Of a stretch of DNA of 64,000 nt, positions 59,958-64,000 are shown piece by piece. The stretch is from NCBI GenBank assembly GCA_947449255.1, contig CANFQX010000003.1:186001-250000 (forward strand), written 5' to 3'. The notes below the pieces were generated by a model, which saw nothing but the letters and a program-made list of their open reading frames with translations, made no database searches and was not told the DNA's origin. The translations under genes were made by a program, and so were the position numbers. Source of the stretch: Pseudobdellovibrionaceae bacterium. GTDB taxonomy: Bacteria > Bdellovibrionota > Bdellovibrionia > Bdellovibrionales > Bdellovibrionaceae. Numbering within the stretch: the first letter of the stretch is position 1; each line of letters starts with the position of its first letter.

Positions 59958-61570
59958 TGGGTGCCGATTCATCAGCGCCGTCCCTTGTTTTTTTAGCAGG
60001 AGTCCTTTTGCTCTGTTGGCGATCGACTCGAAGGCCTTTGTTTGACCAAAAAAAATTAAGCTCATCCAAAAAATTTTTGGCAGCTTTGGATTCAGAAATG
60101 TCTGCAAAGCACACCGATAATAAAAACCTCATAAGTGGTTTGGCCATTCTTATACCAGCCAGAAATGAAGCCGCAAATTTGCCGAGTCTCTTGCAATCCT
60201 TAATGAAAGCCCAAGAGCAGGGGGCCAGAGTTTTAGTCATTGATGATCAATCCACGGATGGGACAGCCCAGATCGCACACGATATGGGCTTTGAAGTTTG
60301 CACAACCGCTCATAAACCTGAAGGGTGGTCGGGAAAAAATTGGGCCTGCGCAGAGGGCTTTGAGTTTTTAAAAAAAGCAGGATTTACGGGCCAGCATCTC
60401 CTCTTTACGGATGCCGACACCCATCATGAGCCTCAAAAACTTGGGGCACTATTAGAGTGGTTTGATTCAGAGCAGGGGGCCTTGATGACAGCCTTGCCAA
60501 AGCATCGCAATCCTGATTTTTGGGAGCGTCTGATGGGGCCCTTTCAGTTGATTGTGCTGATGATCACCAATGCCATGCAATCTAAACCGTCGGCAGATCG
60601 TTTTTTTTCAATCGGTCAATTTTTACTTTTTCGGCGCCATTTTTATGAGCAAATTGGAGGGCATTTCAGTGTCAAATCTGAACTGGCCGAGGATTTGGCT
60701 TTGGCTAAGATATGTTTTGAGTCGAATCAAAAGTTCATCGTTTATTCAAAGACGGATCTGTATTCGACTCGCATGTATGCCTCATTGGGGGAATTTGTCG
60801 CTGGTTGGCAGCGAAATTTTCGTCTGGGCATGCCGTATTCTTCAGTTCAAACTTGGGTGGAAACAGTTTTGGTGATAGCAGCCATTCTGGGAACTTGGAC
60901 TTGGCCCAGCTATATTTTTACTGTTTTCATTTTTTTATTTTTTCAACGCAAGCAAGGAAAGTTTTCAATGTTAGGTGCTTTATTTTATCCGGTCAGTGTC
61001 GTGCTCTTTATTTTTATTTCATTGAAAGCTTCGCTGAGCACTTTGCGAAAAAAACCAATTCTGTGGAAGGCCAGAGAGTATTCAATCACGAAATTGGGCC
61101 TGCTCATTTTTATTTTGAGCAGCATGCATACAGCAACCACGAGAGCCGCTCAGACAGAAAAAAACACCGTGATCATCACGGTCGAAGGTTTGAAATCAGG
61201 AGCCGGCGGGATTGAACTGAGCCTGTTTGATCAAGCCCATGAAAAAGCCTATCCTGTCGATCCAAAAAAATCCGTAGCGCAAGTTTATAAGGATCTTCAA
61301 GGAAATAAAAAAATAGATTTCGTTTTTAATGATTTGCCAGAAGGTGAGTACGCAGCCTTTGCTTACCACGATGAAGACGGCAATAAAAAAATCAACACCA
61401 ATTTCGTGGGCATTCCCAGCGAGGGTTATGGGGCGACGTCTGGGGCCAAAAATAAATTTGGACCCCCTAAATTCAGCGATGCCAAGTTTTTAGTGGGTAA
61501 AAACAAGGCCCAGGTTGAAGTCTCAAAATCTGCAGCTGAAACCTCAGTTTCAGTGAAGATTGAGTACTAA
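59942..61570 (+). CDS. carotenoid glycosyltransferase (GT2, CruC/CrtQ-like) fused to DUF2141
   Basis: Residues 1-30 hold a membrane helix. Residues 65-300 are a GT2 catalytic domain: ILIPARNEAANL, IDDQSTDG (D101-D102), TDADT (157-160), AEDLALAK (E250-D251) and QRNFR (290-294). Membrane helices follow at about 305-335 and 341-363. Residues 383-403 (SITKLGLLIFILSSMHTATTRAA) look like a signal peptide in the middle of the chain. From about 407 to 540 comes a DUF2141 domain (NDLPEGEYAAFAYHDEDGNKKINTNFVGIPSEGYG). Separate GT2 and DUF2141 genes appear to have fused, leaving the old signal peptide as a last membrane helix. It would attach a sugar to a hydroxylated carotenoid. Confidence 0.85.
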   Translation: MAAALVGADSSAPSLVFLAGVLLLCWRSTRRPLFDQKKLSSSKKFLAALDSEMSAKHTDNKNLISGLAILIPARNEAANLPSLLQSLMKAQEQGARVLVIDDQSTDGTAQIAHDMGFEVCTTAHKPEGWSGKNWACAEGFEFLKKAGFTGQHLLFTDADTHHEPQKLGALLEWFDSEQGALMTALPKHRNPDFWERLMGPFQLIVLMITNAMQSKPSADRFFSIGQFLLFRRHFYEQIGGHFSVKSELAEDLALAKICFESNQKFIVYSKTDLYSTRMYASLGEFVAGWQRNFRLGMPYSSVQTWVETVLVIAAILGTWTWPSYIFTVFIFLFFQRKQGKFSMLGALFYPVSVVLFIFISLKASLSTLRKKPILWKAREYSITKLGLLIFILSSMHTATTRAAQTEKNTVIITVEGLKSGAGGIELSLFDQAHEKAYPVDPKKSVAQVYKDLQGNKKIDFVFNDLPEGEYAAFAYHDEDGNKKINTNFVGIPSEGYGATSGAKNKFGPPKFSDAKFLVGKNKAQVEVSKSAAETSVSVKIEY

Positions 61571-61588
61571 GCTCAGGTCTCCTCGACC

Positions 61589-61615
61589 GTATTGGGACAA
61601 AGTTTGTCCCAATAC
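61589..61615 (+). promoter_or_regulatory. fic operator palindrome 1
   Basis: GTATTGGGACAAA and TTTGTCCCAATAC flank a central G (27 bases). The arms are identical to those of palindrome 3 except in the middle bases. Confidence 0.75.
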
Positions 61616-61617
61616 TT

Positions 61618-61631
61618 GATATTGGGACAAA
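61618..61631 (+). promoter_or_regulatory. fic operator half-site
   Basis: GATATTGGGACAAA repeats the left arm of palindromes 1 and 3, with only a degenerate right arm. TATATAAG about 30 bases later may be the -10 region. Confidence 0.6.
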
Positions 61632-61658
61632 AAATGGGATATTATGGGGTATATAAGA

Positions 61659-61685
61659 GTATTGGGACATAATTTGTCCCAATAC
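61659..61685 (+). promoter_or_regulatory. fic operator palindrome 3
   Basis: GTATTGGGACA and TGTCCCAATAC flank TAATT. Its start is exactly 70 bases from that of palindrome 1. TTGGAG follows at 61693, and the ATG is at 61703, so a bound protein would block initiation. Confidence 0.75.
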
Positions 61686-61702
61686 TCAAGACTTGGAGTC
61701 CC

Positions 61703-63109
61703 ATGCCCAGAATAAAAAAAGCTGAACTTGAATCCATAATTTTGAAGTTGATTGCAGAAAAAAATGAAATCAGGCTTCAGGATGTTGCCCTTGTGTTGGG
61801 ACTTTCAAAATCAAATGAAGGCGACCGAAAAGCCATTCGCAGAGTCCTAAATTCCCTTATTGAGCGTGGCTTTCTTGACGCAAAGGGGGCCGCGCGTGGG
61901 CGGATTTACACCAGTCCAATTTCAGCTCAAAAAATCGAAACTCTTCAATCTGCACCAGAAATTGCAGAGGAGTTTCGGGGGATCTCATTATCAAAAAAAT
62001 CTGAGTCACTGCTAAAATATATTTCACAACCCATCCAAGCTCGCACCCCGGTGGGGTACAACCAGCACTTTTTGGAATCCTATACGCCCAATGAAACCTT
62101 TTACTTAAGCGAGCCCGAACGTCTAAGTCTTTTGCAATTTGGAAGAGTTGAAAATAAAGTGCAACCAGCTGGAACCTATGCACGCCATATCTTTAATCGT
62201 CTTCTGATTGACCTATCTTGGAACTCAAGTCGCCTTGAGGGCAACACCTATTCACTCTTGGAAACCAAACGGCTGATTGAACTAGGCGAGAATGCAGAGG
62301 GCAAAGATATCACTGAAGCGCAAATGATTTTAAACCACAAAGGTGCAATCGAATACATCATCGATTCAGCGGCAGATGAGAAGATCAGCTCAAATGAAAT
62401 CTGCAGCATACACGCGATACTTTCAGAAAATCTATTGGGTGACCCTGGAGCGTCCGGTCGCATAAGGGAGATTGCCGTCGGCGTTGGAGGATCTACTTAT
62501 TTACCGCTGGATAATCCCCACGTTCTGAAGGATTGTTTTCAGATTTTTTTAGAAAAGCTCAATCTGATCGAGAACCCATTCGAGCAATCTTTTTTTTCAT
62601 TGGTTCATTTATCTTATATGCAAGCCTTCGAAGATGTGAATAAAAGAACGGCGCGCCTCGCGGCCAATATTTCATTAATTAAAAACAACTTAAATCCACT
62701 GTCATTCACAGATGTTGATAAGAAGGCCTATGTAAAATCTTTACTTGGTATCTATGAGAAAAATGATATCAGTCTAATGCATGACCTTTATATCTGGGCC
62801 TATAAGCGTTCGTCACAGCGGTACTCAGCGATTCAACAATCAATGGGTGAGCCTAATATTTTAAAATTAAAATATCGAAATGTGATTAAAGATATCATTC
62901 GCAGCATTATCCTAGAAAAAGTAGGAGGCGAGCAAGTCGTTGGCAAAATTAGAAATTTAATTGCGAGGCAGAATTTACCTTTAGAAGATGCTGACGGAAT
63001 ATTCAAATTGATTGAGATAGAAATTTTGAGCTTGCACGAAGGCAATGTGGCACGCTTTCGTATTCGTCCCCAGGAGTTTCAGCAGTGGCAAAAACTCCAA
63101 GGACGGTGA
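61703..63109 (+). CDS. wHTH-Fic family protein with altered Fic motif
   Basis: A 468-residue protein. The N-terminal 75 residues form a winged helix (LILKLIAEKNEIRLQDVALVLGL, RRVLNSLIERGFL). The inhibitory motif SSRLEG (175-180) precedes the core, placing it in the class of Fic proteins with an intramolecular alpha-inh. The Fic motif reads QAFEDVNKRTAR (307-318), so Gln replaces the His expected to act in AMP transfer; F309, D311, N313 and the two Arg are kept. The C-terminal winged-helix-like part follows. Palindromes upstream suggest autoregulation by the wHTH. Confidence 0.88.
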   Translation: MPRIKKAELESIILKLIAEKNEIRLQDVALVLGLSKSNEGDRKAIRRVLNSLIERGFLDAKGAARGRIYTSPISAQKIETLQSAPEIAEEFRGISLSKKSESLLKYISQPIQARTPVGYNQHFLESYTPNETFYLSEPERLSLLQFGRVENKVQPAGTYARHIFNRLLIDLSWNSSRLEGNTYSLLETKRLIELGENAEGKDITEAQMILNHKGAIEYIIDSAADEKISSNEICSIHAILSENLLGDPGASGRIREIAVGVGGSTYLPLDNPHVLKDCFQIFLEKLNLIENPFEQSFFSLVHLSYMQAFEDVNKRTARLAANISLIKNNLNPLSFTDVDKKAYVKSLLGIYEKNDISLMHDLYIWAYKRSSQRYSAIQQSMGEPNILKLKYRNVIKDIIRSIILEKVGGEQVVGKIRNLIARQNLPLEDADGIFKLIEIEILSLHEGNVARFRIRPQEFQQWQKLQGR

Positions 63110-63119
63110 AATTGAATAA

Positions 63120-64000
63120 TTAGCTATTCAAAAAATCCTTCACCAATTCTGCGTAGGACCGGACAAGGCCTTCAATGTCTTGGAGGGCTTGTGCTTTGCG
63201 CGACTGTAAATCAGCAAAGGCTTTTGAAAGACGCTCTAGCTCTTCGTTGTAGGACTTAGTCGAAAAGTTTGAAATGACATGAAGGCCAAAAGAAAAGTTG
63301 TTTTCATCAATGGCAATTTTACCCCCGCAAAGTTCAATTTTATCATAGAAGCTGATCACAACAGGTTTGGTTTGCACAACTTCGAAAGACACGACTTTGC
63401 CGCCCACTTCATGGGTTTGGAAATCAAGATTTTGCACAAAGACTTTCGCATCATTGTCTTTGGCCTCCGTCAAAATTAATTTTTTAATATCCAAAGCAAT
63501 AAGATACAAGTCATGAATGTCAGCCACTTTGGACAAGCGAACAAGAATTTCAAAAGACCCAGAGTCGTCGGAGCGGTGACTTCTTCGTACAACATTTTTT
63601 TCGGCAAGATAGCGAATCATACCGAGAGTCGAAGTTTGCACCATGGCTTTCATTTTAAAAGTGCCTTCTTTGCTCAACATATTTGGGTCTTTAAATTGGG
63701 AGCCTAATTGAAGGTTGATATGGCTGTCTGTATTTTTGTCCCAAGGTGCAGTTCCCACTTGTGCTGAAAATTGCGCCGTGATTTTTCCTGTTTGTATATC
63801 GGAAGTGGGGCTAAACTTAAGCGAAATGTCTTTAATCGTGTTGTCGAATTGGATTGAGTTTGCAATGACCTCTTCAATAATGCCATTGATCTCTTTAAAA
63901 TCCACGGTTGTGATTGCACTTTGTGCTTGAGCGGTCAGCGCGAAGGCTGATAGCGTGAATACTGAGAATAGAGAAGTGAAGACTAAATTTCTAAGACTTT
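63120..64000 (-). CDS. secreted protein, unknown function (5' end beyond the window)
   Basis: The frame stays open to the right edge. The GTG at 63905 is not the start: upstream codons encode a signal peptide (SLFSVFTLSAFALTAQA, cut before QSAITT). The start codon lies just beyond 64000. About 285 mature residues follow: IIEEVIANSIQFDNTIKDISL, strand-rich segments (KITAQFSAQVGT, FEILVRLSKVADI), VSFEVVQTKPVVISFYDKIELCGG, and a helical coiled end (EELERLSKAFADLQSRKAQALQDIEGL). No family recognised. It is convergent with fic. Confidence 0.75.
   Translation of the reverse strand, partial: SLRNLVFTSLFSVFTLSAFALTAQAQSAITTVDFKEINGIIEEVIANSIQFDNTIKDISLKFSPTSDIQTGKITAQFSAQVGTAPWDKNTDSHINLQLGSQFKDPNMLSKEGTFKMKAMVQTSTLGMIRYLAEKNVVRRSHRSDDSGSFEILVRLSKVADIHDLYLIALDIKKLILTEAKDNDAKVFVQNLDFQTHEVGGKVVSFEVVQTKPVVISFYDKIELCGGKIAIDENNFSFGLHVISNFSTKSYNEELERLSKAFADLQSRKAQALQDIEGLVRSYAELVKDFLNS

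Noticed and set aside
1-64000. tRNA, rRNA, replication origin or intact insertion sequence
   Set aside because: I saw no tRNA-like cloverleaf, rRNA motif, DnaA-box cluster or transposase frame in the window; short RNAs could be missed by eye.

Overview
The window is about 64 kb of moderately AT-rich DNA with tightly packed, often overlapping genes. The gene set points to a Bdellovibrio-like bacterium (Bdellovibrionota). The evidence is a Glt/Agl-type envelope motor operon, many lipoproteins and Cys-rich secreted proteins, HTTM and chalcone-isomerase-like proteins, a carotenoid operon and aerobic central metabolism. The taxonomic call is inferred from gene content, because there is no rRNA gene here.

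Layout. 1-9.3 kb is a metabolic core: an RlmI-like rRNA methyltransferase, a sucA-sucB-lpd operon (2-oxoglutarate dehydrogenase) ending in a clear terminator, divergent gpmA, and hutI. 9.3-13.1 kb holds a three-gene cassette: a small secreted peptide with two cysteines, an HTTM membrane protein and a membrane-anchored protein. It recalls SdpABC-type peptide export and maturation, and a fragment of hutI lies just upstream of it. 13.1-21 kb carries an MFS carrier, a secreted M20 peptidase, a CHI-like protein, a His-rich membrane protein, an aldehyde dehydrogenase with its DUF779 partner, a HAD phosphatase and a small EamA-like protein.

21-27.5 kb is an accessory island. It has two MNT/HEPN toxin-antitoxin pairs in opposite gene order, gene relics, duplicated fragments, a Cys-rich secreted pair, a COG1672-type ATPase behind a leader of four alternating inverted repeats that can hide its ribosome binding site, and an AATCT microsatellite. 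27.7-31.7 kb has thioredoxin-OsmC, hppD and hipBA with three palindromic operators.

31.7-42.7 kb is one long minus-strand operon: an ExbB/TolQ protein, two ExbD/TolR proteins, a 1002-residue TPR protein, a small TM protein, an AgmX/PglI-type TonB-like protein, a lipoprotein, a beta-barrel, a second TPR protein, a VWA lipoprotein and finally chorismate mutase. It resembles the Myxococcus/Bdellovibrio Glt-Agl machinery, in which a proton-driven inner-membrane motor connects through the periplasm to the outer membrane. 43.0-44.8 kb is a broken CheA-like kinase, followed by dps.

46.9-54.4 kb is an unrecognised five- or six-gene operon of secreted Cys-rich proteins containing a paralogous pair. 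It is followed by a carotenoid operon (crtY-crtE-crtI-crtB, a His-rich membrane protein, and a glycosyltransferase fused to DUF2141). The window ends with a wHTH-Fic protein behind an array of palindromes and a partial secreted protein.

The most novel candidates are the Sdp-like cassette, the secreted-protein operon, the ATPase leader and the GT2-DUF2141 fusion. All functional statements come from reading motifs by eye; no database search was run.
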